Shown here: positions 1 through 6,825 of the stretch, piece after piece | How positions within the stretch are numbered: the first letter of the stretch is position 1 | Layout of the letters: each line of letters starts with the position of its first letter | NCBI GenBank assembly: GCA_050694215.1 | Contig: JBOGXB010000042.1 | Location: 1 to 19,015 of the forward strand | Direction of reading: 5' to 3' | Length of the DNA: 19,015 nt | Origin: JBOGXB01 sp050694215 | Lineage (GTDB): Bacteria; Actinomycetota; CADDZG01; WHSQ01 | The notes under the pieces: model-generated | Seen by the model: the letters and a program-made list of their open reading frames with translations, nothing else | Told to the model about the DNA's origin: nothing | Database searches by the model: none | Made by a program: the position numbers and the translations under genes

Positions 1-231
1 AGGCGTCGCCGTCTCGAGGACGCGCGCGATGTCGGAGACCTCCGAGGTCGAGTAGATCCAGATGGTGTTGTAGATCTCGAGTGGGTTCTCCCCGTAGCCG
101 ATGATGATGAGACTCCCCACGAGCCCTGCGAAGGCGAATGCCCCGACCAGTGCGAGCGACTGTCCAAGAAGGAATTCGATCCATGGGGGCCGCGCTCTCG
201 GGGGGCGCACGGCTTCGGCGCTCGCCGCCAT
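1..231 (-). CDS. ABC transporter permease of BMP-type nucleoside/sugar importer (partial, C-terminus outside window)
   Basis: Only the first 77 codons are present, and the gene runs off the left edge. The start is the ATG at 231, directly after the TAG stop of the ATPase gene, so the two are translationally coupled. The visible protein has a polar Ala/Pro/Arg-rich N-terminus (about residues 1-17). A hydrophobic segment follows (about 20-46, including VGAFAFAGLVGSLIIIGYG), then the start of an extracytoplasmic stretch. This is the N-terminal layout of the inner-membrane permeases that accompany BMP lipoproteins and YufO/RbsA-like double ATPases. The family call relies mainly on operon position (lipoprotein, ATPase, permease) because the conserved permease core is missing. 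A second permease is expected just outside the window. Confidence 0.8.
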   Translation of the reverse strand, partial: MAASAEAVRPPRARPPWIEFLLGQSLALVGAFAFAGLVGSLIIIGYGENPLEIYNTIWIYSTSEVSDIARVLETATP

Positions 232-1788
232 CTACCCACTACCTCCGCTCGCCGCCGCCACCTTGCGCTTCCCCGTCATGCCGATACCGAGCTCTTCCGG
301 GGGCGCATCGGGCCCGTACTCACCGGTTACGCGACCCTCGTAGATCGTGAGGATGCGGTCGGACAGGGCGTAGATCTCGTCGAGCTCCGCCGATATGAGC
401 AGGACCGCTCGGCCGCGACCCTTTTGCTGGAGGATCTGCTTCCATACGAACTCGATCGCGCCGACGTCGAGGCCACGAGTCGGCTGGTGAGCCAGGAGCA
501 GCTTTGGGTCGTCCTGCAGCTCGCGCGCCAGTATCAGCTTCTGTTGATTGCCCCCGGAGAGAGTTGAAGCGTTCCCTTTGATGCCGCGTGTGCGTACATC
601 GAATCGCTCCACGAGACGAGAGGCGAGCTCCTTGATCTTTCGGATGGCCAGGATGCCCCAGCGACTGGAGTACTCCCGTTTGGTCTGTCGCCCGAGAACC
701 GAGTTCTCCCACAGGCTCATGCTTAGCACGAGGCCGCGATCGTGCCGGTCCTCCGGAACGTACGCCACGCCCCGGCGCCTGATCTCCGCGACGGAGAGAC
801 CGGCGAGGTCCCTCCCGTCGACCAGTACGCGACCGGAATCCGGCTTGCGCAATCCGATCACTGCTTCGGCGAGCTCCAGCTGGCCGTTGCCCTCGACCCC
901 TGCGACCCCAAGGATCTCGCCCGACCTGACCTCGAGCGAGACGTCGTGGAGGTGGCCCGCGACGTTGAGCTCGTCGATCTTCAACACGGGGTCCGCGAAC
1001 TGGATCTGAGGCTTCTCGAGACGGAACAGTACGGGCCGGCCGACCATCATCTCGGCGAGCTCCTCCTTGCTCGTGTCTGCCGGGGCAGCCTCTCCGACCA
1101 CACGGCCGCGCCGAAGTACCGTGATGCGATCGGCGATGTCGATGACCTCGTCGAGCTTGTGGCTGATGAAGACGACGGACTTACCGGCATGCTTCAGCAT
1201 GCGCAGGTTTGCGAACAGCTCTTGCGCTTCGGGCGGGGTCAGCACCGCGGTCGGCTCGTCGAGGATAAGAAGGTCGACTCCCCGATACAGGGGCTTGAGG
1301 ATCTCGACGCGCTGCTCCTCACCCACTGATAGCTCCTCGACGAGGGCATCGGGGTCAACCGCGAAGCCATAGCTCTTGGCGAGCTGCTCGATCCTGCGCC
1401 GCGCACCCTGGTAGTCGACGAGGACACCGTCCTCCGCACCCAGGATGATGTTCTCTGAAACCGTGAACCGATCGACGAGGACGAAATGCTGGTGGACCAT
1501 GCCGATCCCGAGGGCGATCGCGTCCCGCGGCGAGTGGATGTGCGCCTCGTCTCCTCGTACCACGATCCGTCCCTCGTCCTGTGGGTACATTCCGTAGAGA
1601 ACCCGCATGAGGGTTGACTTCCCGGCCCCGTTCTCACCGATGAGCGCGTGGATCTCGCCCACGCGCAGAGTCAGATCGACCGAGTCGTTCGCGACTACGC
1701 CTGGGAATCGCTTGGTGATCCCCTCGAGAGAGACGAGCGGGGCGCCGGAGCGCCCCGTCTCTTGGTCCTTCGATTCTGCCTTGGCCAT
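232..1788 (-). CDS. ABC transporter ATP-binding protein, double-domain, BMP (nucleoside/simple sugar) importer type
   Basis: This cytoplasmic ATPase of 518 aa carries two ABC domains. Domain 1 is canonical: Walker A GENGAGKST (51-59), Q-loop Gln100, signature LSVGEEQ (153-159), Walker B LLILDE (173-178) and H-loop His210. Domain 2 has a full signature, LSGGNQQ (410-416), but a degenerate P-loop (GVEGNGQLEL, 297-306) and a Walker B ending in His-Gln instead of Asp-Glu (430-435). This asymmetry is usual for the RbsA/YufO family, in which only one site hydrolyses ATP efficiently. The ATG at 1788 overlaps the lipoprotein stop as TGATG, which argues against the TTG one codon upstream. The next gene is the permease. 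The likely substrate is a purine nucleoside, because BMP-associated members of the family usually import nucleosides. This is inferred, not shown. Confidence 0.92.
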   Translation of the reverse strand: MAKAESKDQETGRSGAPLVSLEGITKRFPGVVANDSVDLTLRVGEIHALIGENGAGKSTLMRVLYGMYPQDEGRIVVRGDEAHIHSPRDAIALGIGMVHQHFVLVDRFTVSENIILGAEDGVLVDYQGARRRIEQLAKSYGFAVDPDALVEELSVGEEQRVEILKPLYRGVDLLILDEPTAVLTPPEAQELFANLRMLKHAGKSVVFISHKLDEVIDIADRITVLRRGRVVGEAAPADTSKEELAEMMVGRPVLFRLEKPQIQFADPVLKIDELNVAGHLHDVSLEVRSGEILGVAGVEGNGQLELAEAVIGLRKPDSGRVLVDGRDLAGLSVAEIRRRGVAYVPEDRHDRGLVLSMSLWENSVLGRQTKREYSSRWGILAIRKIKELASRLVERFDVRTRGIKGNASTLSGGNQQKLILARELQDDPKLLLAHQPTRGLDVGAIEFVWKQILQQKGRGRAVLLISAELDEIYALSDRILTIYEGRVTGEYGPDAPPEELGIGMTGKRKVAAASGGSG

Positions 1789-2861
1789 CAACCCTCGGGA
1801 GCGTCCGGAACCGTTATCTCTCCGTTGATGATCTGCTCCTTGTACTTGTCGATCTCCGCCTGGATGTCCTGGGAGAGGAGCTCGTCGGTGTCGTTGAACT
1901 CGTTCACCGCGTAGTCCACGCCCTCTTCGGCCAGGCCCAGCACGATGCCCCCGGACTGGAAGTCGTCTTCGGTGACCTGCTGGATGACGTTGAAGACGGC
2001 GGTGTCGACTCGCTTCAGCATCGAGGTCAGGATGACCGCCTGCTGCTCCGGGCTGGCGGTCAGCGACTGGTCCTGGTCGACGCCGATGGCGAGCGCGTCC
2101 TGCTCGACGGCGGCCTTGAAGAGGCCCGCTCCCGATGCGCCGGCTGCGTGATACACGATGTCGGCACCTGCGTCGAACATCTTGTTCGACAGGGCCTCGC
2201 CCTTGGTCGGCTCGTTGAACGCGGTCACGTCGTCGCCGATGTACTCGACGAGGATCTCGATGTTCGGGTCCACGGCCTGGGCTCCGGCCTCGTATCCGGC
2301 TTGGAACCGCTCGATTAGTCCCGTGCCCTCTTGTCCACCGAGGAATCCGATCGTTCCCGCCTCCGACTTCATGGCCGCCGCCACGCCCATGAGGAACGAG
2401 CCCTCGTGCTCTTTGAAGGCCATGTTCGTGACGTTGTCCGCCTCTGCGGCGAAGCCGTCCGTCACGGCGAAGAAGACGTCCGGGAACTGTGGCGCCAGCT
2501 CGTCGATGTCCGGCGAGAAGGCGAAACCGTTAGCTACGACGAGGTCGAAGCCCTCCTCGGCCAGGAGCTCGACGTTCTCACCGCGGTTCGAGCCGGACGC
2601 GTTCGCCTCGTTGATCTGGGTGTTGTCCTCCGAAACGAGCCCTTCGCCCGTGGCCTGCTGCAAGCCGGCGTTCGCGGCGTCGTTGAAGGACTGATCCCCG
2701 AGACCTCCGATGTCGAGCGAGAGACCGACCTGGACGTCGCTCGCCGCCGCTCCGCCGTCGCCGCCGCCGGTGGTGGTGTCATCGTCTCTGCCTCCACATC
2801 CGGCCGCAACGAGCATCACCGCGGCGATAAGCGAGAACAACGTCAAGTACCTGCTGCGCAA
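1788..2861 (-). CDS. BMP family (PnrA-like) substrate-binding lipoprotein
   Basis: This is the extracytoplasmic binding protein of the importer, 357 aa. A basic N-terminus and hydrophobic stretch lead to a lipobox, VAAGC, with Cys22 as the predicted lipidation site. A Gly/Asp-rich linker follows. The mature domain opens with the BMP hallmark GLSLDIGGLGDQSFNDAA and continues with VANGFAFSPD, a FKEHEGSFLMG segment and IGFLGGQEGTGL, all typical of PnrA/Med family proteins. I chose the TTG at 2861 because a full AAGGAGG sits six bases upstream and the lipoprotein signal starts there. The open frame extends much further upstream, but that part overlaps the divergent adenosyltransferase gene. It is the first gene of the operon with the ATPase and permease. 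PnrA-like proteins bind purine nucleosides, but the ligand here is unproven. Confidence 0.93.
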   Translation of the reverse strand: MRSRYLTLFSLIAAVMLVAAGCGGRDDDTTTGGGDGGAAASDVQVGLSLDIGGLGDQSFNDAANAGLQQATGEGLVSEDNTQINEANASGSNRGENVELLAEEGFDLVVANGFAFSPDIDELAPQFPDVFFAVTDGFAAEADNVTNMAFKEHEGSFLMGVAAAMKSEAGTIGFLGGQEGTGLIERFQAGYEAGAQAVDPNIEILVEYIGDDVTAFNEPTKGEALSNKMFDAGADIVYHAAGASGAGLFKAAVEQDALAIGVDQDQSLTASPEQQAVILTSMLKRVDTAVFNVIQQVTEDDFQSGGIVLGLAEEGVDYAVNEFNDTDELLSQDIQAEIDKYKEQIINGEITVPDAPEG

Positions 2862-2867
2862 TTGACT

Positions 2868-2874
2868 CCTCCTT
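2868..2874 (-). promoter_or_regulatory. Shine-Dalgarno site deciding the TTG start of the BMP lipoprotein
   Basis: AAGGAGG on the minus strand lies six bases before the TTG at 2861. It fixes a non-ATG start where the open frame would otherwise allow a much longer protein. Confidence 0.85.
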
Positions 2875-2904
2875 GAGTGCGGGTCATTTACTACGACCGT
2901 CGGA

Positions 2905-2933
2905 AGCATATAGACCAAGCGTAATCGGCTGAA
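2905..2933 (-). promoter_or_regulatory. Candidate promoter of the BMP importer operon
   Basis: On the minus strand, TTCAGC and TATGCT are separated by 17 bases in the 129-bp divergent gap. This would give a leader of roughly 40 bases that includes the Shine-Dalgarno site. The -35 match is weak (three of six), so this is only a candidate. Confidence 0.3.
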
Positions 2934-2978
2934 GGGGGGTCGCCGAAACGTCCAGCCTGCCCCCCTGGGTGCCCGGTT

Positions 2979-2984
2979 TAGTGT
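2979..2984 (+). promoter_or_regulatory. Candidate -10 element for a leaderless adenosyltransferase transcript
   Basis: TAGTGT fits the actinobacterial TANNNT pattern and lies six bases before the ATG at 2991. No Shine-Dalgarno sequence is visible. Transcription would start at or next to the ATG. No clear -35 is seen. Confidence 0.4.
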
Positions 2985-2990
2985 GACTCG

Positions 2991-3551
2991 ATGCCCAAGA
3001 TCTACACGAAGAAGGGCGATGACGGCACGACCGGGCTCCTGTTCGGGGGCCGGGTGCACAAAGACGATCCCCGAACCGAGGTCTACGGCACCCTCGACGA
3101 GGCGGTCTCCGCCCTGGGCATCGCTCGAGCTGCCGGTCTCAAGCCCCGCGTCGAGGAGATAGTCGTCCGGGTCCAGCGAGAGATGTTCGTCGCCGGCGCT
3201 CAGCTCGCTACCTCCGATGCCAATCAGCACAAGCTGCAGGAAGGTGTCTCCAGAGTGACTCCCTCGATGACCGCCCGGGCAGAAGCCGACATCGACGCCC
3301 TCCTCGAGGAGCATCCGCTGCCCCAGGAGTTCATCCTGCCCGGCGAGACGGCGGGCTCCGCGGCGCTCGACCTCGCCCGCTCGACCTTACGAAGGGCGGA
3401 GAGGCAGGCCGTTGCCATGGACCGAGCCGGTCTTATCCCCGATCCGGAGCTGCTTCGCTACTTGAACCGTGTCTCGGACTTGCTGTTCGCCCTCGCCCGC
3501 TACGAGGAGGCCGAGACTGGCAGGCGGGCGATGCCCTCGCGCGATAAATGA
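2991..3551 (+). CDS. pduO: PduO-type cob(I)alamin (cob(I)yrinic acid a,c-diamide) adenosyltransferase
   Basis: The enzyme transfers the 5'-deoxyadenosyl group of ATP to reduced corrinoid, making adenosylcobalamin in the cytoplasm. The 186-aa length fits the ATP:cob(I)alamin adenosyltransferase family. Its N-terminal ATP-binding signature is clear (YTKKGDDGTTGLLFGGR, residues 5-21, then EVYGTLDEA). The C-terminal helices carry RSTLRRAERQA and LNRVSDLLFALARY, which hold the conserved Arg/Glu and Asn-Arg-Xaa-Ser-Asp residues of the family. Its TGA overlaps the Nudix start (ATGA), so the two are coupled. No B12-dependent enzyme is in the window, so the consumer of the cofactor is not visible. The gene may be leaderless, with TAGTGT six bases upstream of the ATG. 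Confidence 0.95.
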   Translation: MPKIYTKKGDDGTTGLLFGGRVHKDDPRTEVYGTLDEAVSALGIARAAGLKPRVEEIVVRVQREMFVAGAQLATSDANQHKLQEGVSRVTPSMTARAEADIDALLEEHPLPQEFILPGETAGSAALDLARSTLRRAERQAVAMDRAGLIPDPELLRYLNRVSDLLFALARYEEAETGRRAMPSRDK

Positions 3552-4051
3552 AGCCCTTCGTCTTCTGCCCTGCCTGCGCGACGAAGCTCGAAAACCCAGA
3601 TCCGTCCGAAGATGGAGCAAGATGCCCAAACTGTGGCCGAACCTGGTATCGCAACTCGGCCCCCACCGCCGGCGCGGCCATCGTCAGGGACGGCCGCGTG
3701 CTCCTTGCCGTTCGGGGAGTCGAGCCGCATAAGGGGAAGTTCGACTTGCCCGGCGGGTTCCTTCAGGCGGGAGAGGAGCCGGTCGCCGGAGTGAAGCGAG
3801 AGGTGAGGGAGGAGACGGGACTCGAGATCGACGTCTCGATGGAGGACTGTTTGCAGATCGTCCCCCACGAGTACGGAGGCGAAGGTGACTACGTTCTCGC
3901 GATCGGCTTCAAGGCTCGACATGTCTCCGGAGAGCCTTCCGCGGCCTCTGATGTAGCGGATGTGCGTTGGGTGGGCAAGAAGGAGCTCGACGATCTGGAC
4001 TTCGCATGGGAGCACGACAGACAACTAGCAAGGAGGGCGCTCGGTGAGTGA
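3548..4051 (+). CDS. Nudix hydrolase with N-terminal zinc ribbon
   Basis: This 167-aa protein joins a short zinc ribbon to a Nudix domain. The ribbon is Cys7-x2-Cys10 and Cys26-x2-Cys29 (CPAC, CPNC). The Nudix box is complete: Gly70, Glu76, then Arg84-Glu85-Val-Arg-Glu88-Glu89-Thr-Gly91-Leu. The metal-binding glutamates are intact, so it should cleave a nucleoside diphosphate linked to another group. The layout resembles the NudC/YjaD-related group (zinc ribbon plus Nudix), but it is much shorter than NADH pyrophosphatases and I do not see their extra signature. The substrate is therefore unknown. The ATG at 3548 overlaps the upstream stop by four bases, and the stop overlaps the next gene by eight, giving a tightly coupled three-gene operon. 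Confidence 0.92.
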   Translation: MKPFVFCPACATKLENPDPSEDGARCPNCGRTWYRNSAPTAGAAIVRDGRVLLAVRGVEPHKGKFDLPGGFLQAGEEPVAGVKREVREETGLEIDVSMEDCLQIVPHEYGGEGDYVLAIGFKARHVSGEPSAASDVADVRWVGKKELDDLDFAWEHDRQLARRALGE

Positions 4052-4427
4052 AGAGTTCACGGACGAAGACGTTGCGCGGCTACTCGCATGGGGTCGCATG
4101 CTCCTTGGTGGTTTCGCGCTCCTGGCGCCGCGCCGGTTCGAGCGGATGTGGGTGGGCGACGCGGCAGAGGGGACCTTGAGCCACATGGCGACGCGCGGCC
4201 TCGGAGGCCGCGACGTGGCGATCGGGCTCGGCATCCTCAAGGCGATGGAGCAAGGAGGTGGGGTCCGGGGCTGGCTCGAGGCGGGGGCGGTCGCCGACGC
4301 CTCGGATGCGCTGGGAACGCTCAGCGCCTGGGGTGCGCTTCCGAAATGGAGGGCCCTGTTCCTTCTGGTCCTGGAGGTCGGTGCCGCTTGCGTCGGTATG
4401 CAGGCGGCCGAGACGATCGATGGCTGA
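4044..4427 (+). CDS. Small hydrophobic membrane protein, unknown function (DUF4267-like pattern)
   Basis: This 127-aa protein has an acidic N-terminus (SEEFTDEDVARLL), then alternating hydrophobic segments around residues 14-28, 55-68, 80-95 and 104-120. Between the first two lies a conserved-looking ATRGLGGRDVAIGLGIL segment. The Arg-x2-Gly-x-Arg-Asp-x3-Gly-Leu-Gly pattern, followed by a polar Asp-Ala-Ser-Asp segment, resembles small four-helix membrane proteins such as DUF4267. That match is from memory and uncertain. The GTG start at 4044 has AAGGAGG nine bases upstream and overlaps the Nudix stop (GTGAGTGA). Its role, and why it is coupled to adenosyltransferase and Nudix genes, are unknown. 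Confidence 0.75.
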   Translation: MSEEFTDEDVARLLAWGRMLLGGFALLAPRRFERMWVGDAAEGTLSHMATRGLGGRDVAIGLGILKAMEQGGGVRGWLEAGAVADASDALGTLSAWGALPKWRALFLLVLEVGAACVGMQAAETIDG

Positions 4428-4507
4428 CCCCTTGCAGTAGGCCCGACATCGAGTGAGTACCACGTTGGCCCATACGGACCGCAGTACTTACCCAACGCCG
4501 GAATCGG

Positions 4508-4981
4508 TCAGGTTCGGCGAAGCTCGGCCCGGAGATGGTGATTGAGCGGCGTGTCGCCGTAGGCCATTGCCATCTGGTAGGTGAGCACATCGCCATCGAC
4601 CTCGTACGTGCGGGTCACCTCCCGGATGACCTTGGCAGTGCTGGTTGAGGCCAGCGACCTGCTGCGGAGCTCGAAGCGTCGTCCGTGGACGTGTCCCTCC
4701 TCGATCTCCGCGACACCGAACCCGTGCGCCAGGACCACCTCGATCGCCCCGTCTTCTCGAGGTCGCCAGAACCCCGACTCGGAGTGCATGGGGGCCTTGG
4801 ATTCGGAATTCCAGTTCCGCTGCTCGTAGAACAGAAAGGGGCGGCCGTCGTGCCAGAAACGGATCTCCTCTTCATACGTGAACGGATCGATCGTTGGGTA
4901 CTCGCCCTTTCCCTCTCCCCACCAGGTCCCAACGAGGAACGAGATGACCTCTAGCGCGCCATGTATTAGGGGTTGGCTCAC
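4508..4981 (-). CDS. Nitrobindin family heme-binding protein (FABP-like, DUF1794)
   Basis: This 157-aa protein is predicted to form the ten-stranded beta-barrel of the nitrobindin/THAP4 C-terminal family, which binds ferric heme and isomerises peroxynitrite to nitrate. Visible hallmarks are the N-terminal FLVGTWWGEGKGEYPTI with the Gly-x-Trp-x-Gly-x-Gly pattern (18-26), the FWHDGRPFLFYEQRNW strand pair, the SESGFWRP segment, and a C-terminal LNHHLRAELRR. The last segment carries the candidate axial His (148/149), near the end of the chain as in mycobacterial homologues. The GTG start lies six bases after a TAGCGT element with no Shine-Dalgarno, which suggests a leaderless mRNA. The gene converges with the membrane-protein gene across an 80-base gap and is not overlapped by its neighbours. 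Confidence 0.88.
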   Translation of the reverse strand: MSQPLIHGALEVISFLVGTWWGEGKGEYPTIDPFTYEEEIRFWHDGRPFLFYEQRNWNSESKAPMHSESGFWRPREDGAIEVVLAHGFGVAEIEEGHVHGRRFELRSRSLASTSTAKVIREVTRTYEVDGDVLTYQMAMAYGDTPLNHHLRAELRRT

Positions 4982-4987
4982 GCGACA

Positions 4988-4993
4988 ACGCTA
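4988..4993 (-). promoter_or_regulatory. Candidate -10 element for a leaderless nitrobindin transcript
   Basis: TAGCGT on the minus strand lies six bases before the GTG at 4981. No Shine-Dalgarno is present. Confidence 0.4.
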
Positions 4994-5094
4994 GCGCGTC
5001 GGCACCTCGACGCCCATGGCTCGAACGACCAAGCCGCTCGAGGCACGTTGGTTCCAGAGACATCATGGAGTAAGGAACCGGGGGTGGGCGATGG

Positions 5095-5628
5095 TCACAA
5101 GACGGCTTCGATGTCCTTTTTCAGCAGGTCGTAGGAGATTTCCCCGTCCGTGCGTGAGGCGATGTTGCCTTCGGCGTCGATCACTATGGTCGTTGGGCGG
5201 AAAGGGAACTCGAAGAGGTCCCACACCTCGGGCGCGTGCGCCATCGGATAAGGGACGTCGAATGTCTCCACATAGTCCTTCCCGGCCGCCACCGTATCGT
5301 TATTCGACACGCCGATGAAGGCGATCTTCCCCTCGTACTCCTCAGCCAACTGGTTGAGGTGCGGTTGCTCCGCCTGGCACTGCGGTCACCAAGACTCCCA
5401 GAAATTCAGCACCACAGGTGTGCCGCGTTGTTCTGACAGCGTGAACGACTGACCGTCGAACGTCTCGACCGTGAAGTCGGGCGCCGGATTCGAAGAGCGC
5501 TCCTGGCGCTCACCTCCTGCCCCGGTGCTCGTTCCCTCCGAGCGCGTGGGCTCCACCCGGGCGCCGCAGGCCGAGAGCGCGATCCCGGTTGCCGTCAGCA
5601 CGAGCGCCTTGATCGCGAGCGATCTCAT
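5095..5628 (-). CDS. Thioredoxin-fold (TlpA/redoxin-like) lipoprotein, predicted selenoprotein with UxxC active site
   Basis: Two open stretches in the same frame are separated only by a TGA at 5386-5388. Read through, they give one 177-aa TlpA/ResA-like protein. It has a signal peptide with lipobox LSAC (Cys21), a Ser/Gly/Glu-rich linker, then PAPDFTVETFDGQSFTL, VVLNFWESW, the TGA, Pro-Gln-Cys84, FIGVSNND, and the cis-Pro region RPTTIVID. The TGA is exactly where the first Cys of the WCxxC redox motif belongs (residue 81), giving WESW-U-PQC. Selenocysteine is the simplest reading. A hairpin fitting bacterial SECIS rules follows the TGA. The alternatives are a Cys-codon sequencing error or a pseudogene, but no other damage is seen. 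It would act outside the membrane as a thiol/selenol oxidoreductase or peroxidase. A GTG one codon upstream (5631) is an alternative start. Standard gene callers would split or truncate it. Confidence 0.82.
5357..5388 (-). promoter_or_regulatory. Recoded UGA plus candidate bacterial SECIS hairpin
   Basis: Directly after the UGA (5388-5386) the mRNA can form a stem in which AGGCGG (5375-5370) pairs with CCG-CCU, with a two-base CA bulge (5364-5362 and 5359-5357). The apical loop is AGCAA. The loop starts 16 bases after the UGA, and its second base is G. From memory, both features fit the usual description of bacterial SECIS elements. GCGG can also pair with CCGC just after the UGA, so the fold is not unique. 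A covariance-model scan was not possible. Confidence 0.55.
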
Positions 5629-5665
5629 CACGTCAATGATGCCAACCCTCGTCCTTTAGTGGGCA

Positions 5666-5671
5666 TACGCT
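5666..5671 (+). promoter_or_regulatory. Candidate -10 element for a leaderless acyl-CoA dehydrogenase transcript
   Basis: TACGCT lies eight bases before the ATG at 5680. No Shine-Dalgarno and no clear -35 are visible in the short gap to the divergent selenoprotein gene. Confidence 0.35.
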
Positions 5672-5679
5672 TTGCGTGC

Positions 5680-6825
5680 ATGGTCAAGTGGCCCTTCACC
5701 GAGGAGCACGAGCTCCTGCGCAAGTCGATCCGCTCGTTCGTCGAGACCGAGCTGGCTCCCCACGCCTCCGAGTGGGAAGCCAATAAGGACTTCCCCGATC
5801 ACGTCTTCTCCCGCATGGGGGAGCTCGGATATCTCGGGCTCGCGTACCCCGAGGAATACGGGGGCGGCGGCGGGGATTATCTGTGCAACATCGTCTTGGC
5901 CGAGGAGATGGTCCGTTGCAACTCGGGCGGCGTCGCGATGGCGGTCGCAGTCCAGACCGACATGGCTGTGCCGCCCTTGTTCAAGTTCGGTACCGAGGAA
6001 CAGAAGCGCCGTTACCTCGTCCCGGCGATCAACGGCGAGAAGATCTTCTGTCTCGGCATCACGGAGCCGAACGCCGGTTCCGACGTCGCGAACATCGAGA
6101 CCACCGCCAAAAAGGTGGACGGCGGCTGGATCGTCAACGGCCGCAAGATCTTCATCACCAACGGCCGCCGGGCCAACGCCATGACTCTCGTCGCCAAGAC
6201 CGATCGCGATGCCGGCCACCAGGGCATCTCTTTATTCGTGGTCGATACCGATACATCCGGCTACGAGGTCTCCCGCACGCTCGACAAGCTCGGGATGCAC
6301 TCGTCCGACACCGCGGAGATCTCGTTCACCGACATGTTCTTGTCCGACGACGCCCTGCTCGGCAAGGAGGGTGAGGGTTTCTACAATATCTCCTGGGAGC
6401 TTCAGGGCGAGCGGCTCATAGGAGCCGCCGGCACGATCGCCGGTGCCCGGCGCACGTTCGAGGTCGCGCTCGCCTATGCGAAGCAGCGCGAGACGTTTGG
6501 CAAGCCCATCGGCAAGCATCAGGCCATCCGCCACAAGCTCGCCGAGATGGCGACCGAGATCGAGGCCGCGCAACAGCTCGTCTACATGGCAGCCTGGAAG
6601 GTGAACAACGGCGAGTACCCGGTTCGGGAGATCTCGATGGCCAAGCTTCTGACGGGTGAGGTCGCGTGGAGTGTCTCCGACCGAGCGTTGCAGATCTTTG
6701 GTGGTTATGGGTACGCGATGGAGTTCCCAATCCAGCGCGCGTGGCGCGATGCGCGCCTCATCCGTATCGGCGGTGGGACCGACGAGGTCATGCGAGAGGT
6801 GATCGGACGCATGGAGGGCCTGTGA
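5680..6825 (+). CDS. Acyl-CoA dehydrogenase (IVD/LCAD-type catalytic Glu)
   Basis: This 381-aa flavoprotein is predicted to oxidise an acyl-CoA to the trans-2-enoyl-CoA, passing electrons to ETF. All regions of the family are present: the N-terminal helical domain, ITEPNAGSDVANI (128-140), the WIVNGRKIFITNG beta-domain segment (150-162), and the C-terminal helical domain with RETFGKPIGKHQAIRHKLAEM and QIFGGYGYAMEFPIQRAWRD. The Glu used by medium-chain enzymes near the C-terminus is replaced by Gly (RIGGGT, 362-367). A Glu in WELQGERL (Glu244) matches the catalytic position of isovaleryl-CoA and long-chain dehydrogenases, so the enzyme should be active. I chose the ATG at 5680 over the GTG at 5659 because of family length and the -10-like TACGCT. 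It overlaps the next dehydrogenase by four bases. The substrate is unknown. Confidence 0.94.
   Translation: MVKWPFTEEHELLRKSIRSFVETELAPHASEWEANKDFPDHVFSRMGELGYLGLAYPEEYGGGGGDYLCNIVLAEEMVRCNSGGVAMAVAVQTDMAVPPLFKFGTEEQKRRYLVPAINGEKIFCLGITEPNAGSDVANIETTAKKVDGGWIVNGRKIFITNGRRANAMTLVAKTDRDAGHQGISLFVVDTDTSGYEVSRTLDKLGMHSSDTAEISFTDMFLSDDALLGKEGEGFYNISWELQGERLIGAAGTIAGARRTFEVALAYAKQRETFGKPIGKHQAIRHKLAEMATEIEAAQQLVYMAAWKVNNGEYPVREISMAKLLTGEVAWSVSDRALQIFGGYGYAMEFPIQRAWRDARLIRIGGGTDEVMREVIGRMEGL

Noticed and set aside
2862..3314. N-terminal extension of the BMP lipoprotein frame on the minus strand
   Set aside because: It lies opposite the adenosyltransferase gene and has no signal peptide. The lipoprotein signal and Shine-Dalgarno fix the start at 2861.
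4453..4491. Inverted repeat GTGAGTAC/GTACTTAC between the convergent membrane-protein and nitrobindin genes, as a terminator
   Set aside because: It has one mismatch, a 23-base loop and no T-tract, too weak to call.
5386..5388. Reading the TGA as an ordinary nonsense mutation making a pseudogene
   Set aside because: Not fully excluded, but there is no frameshift or other damage, and chance would rarely place the stop exactly at the catalytic Cys codon.
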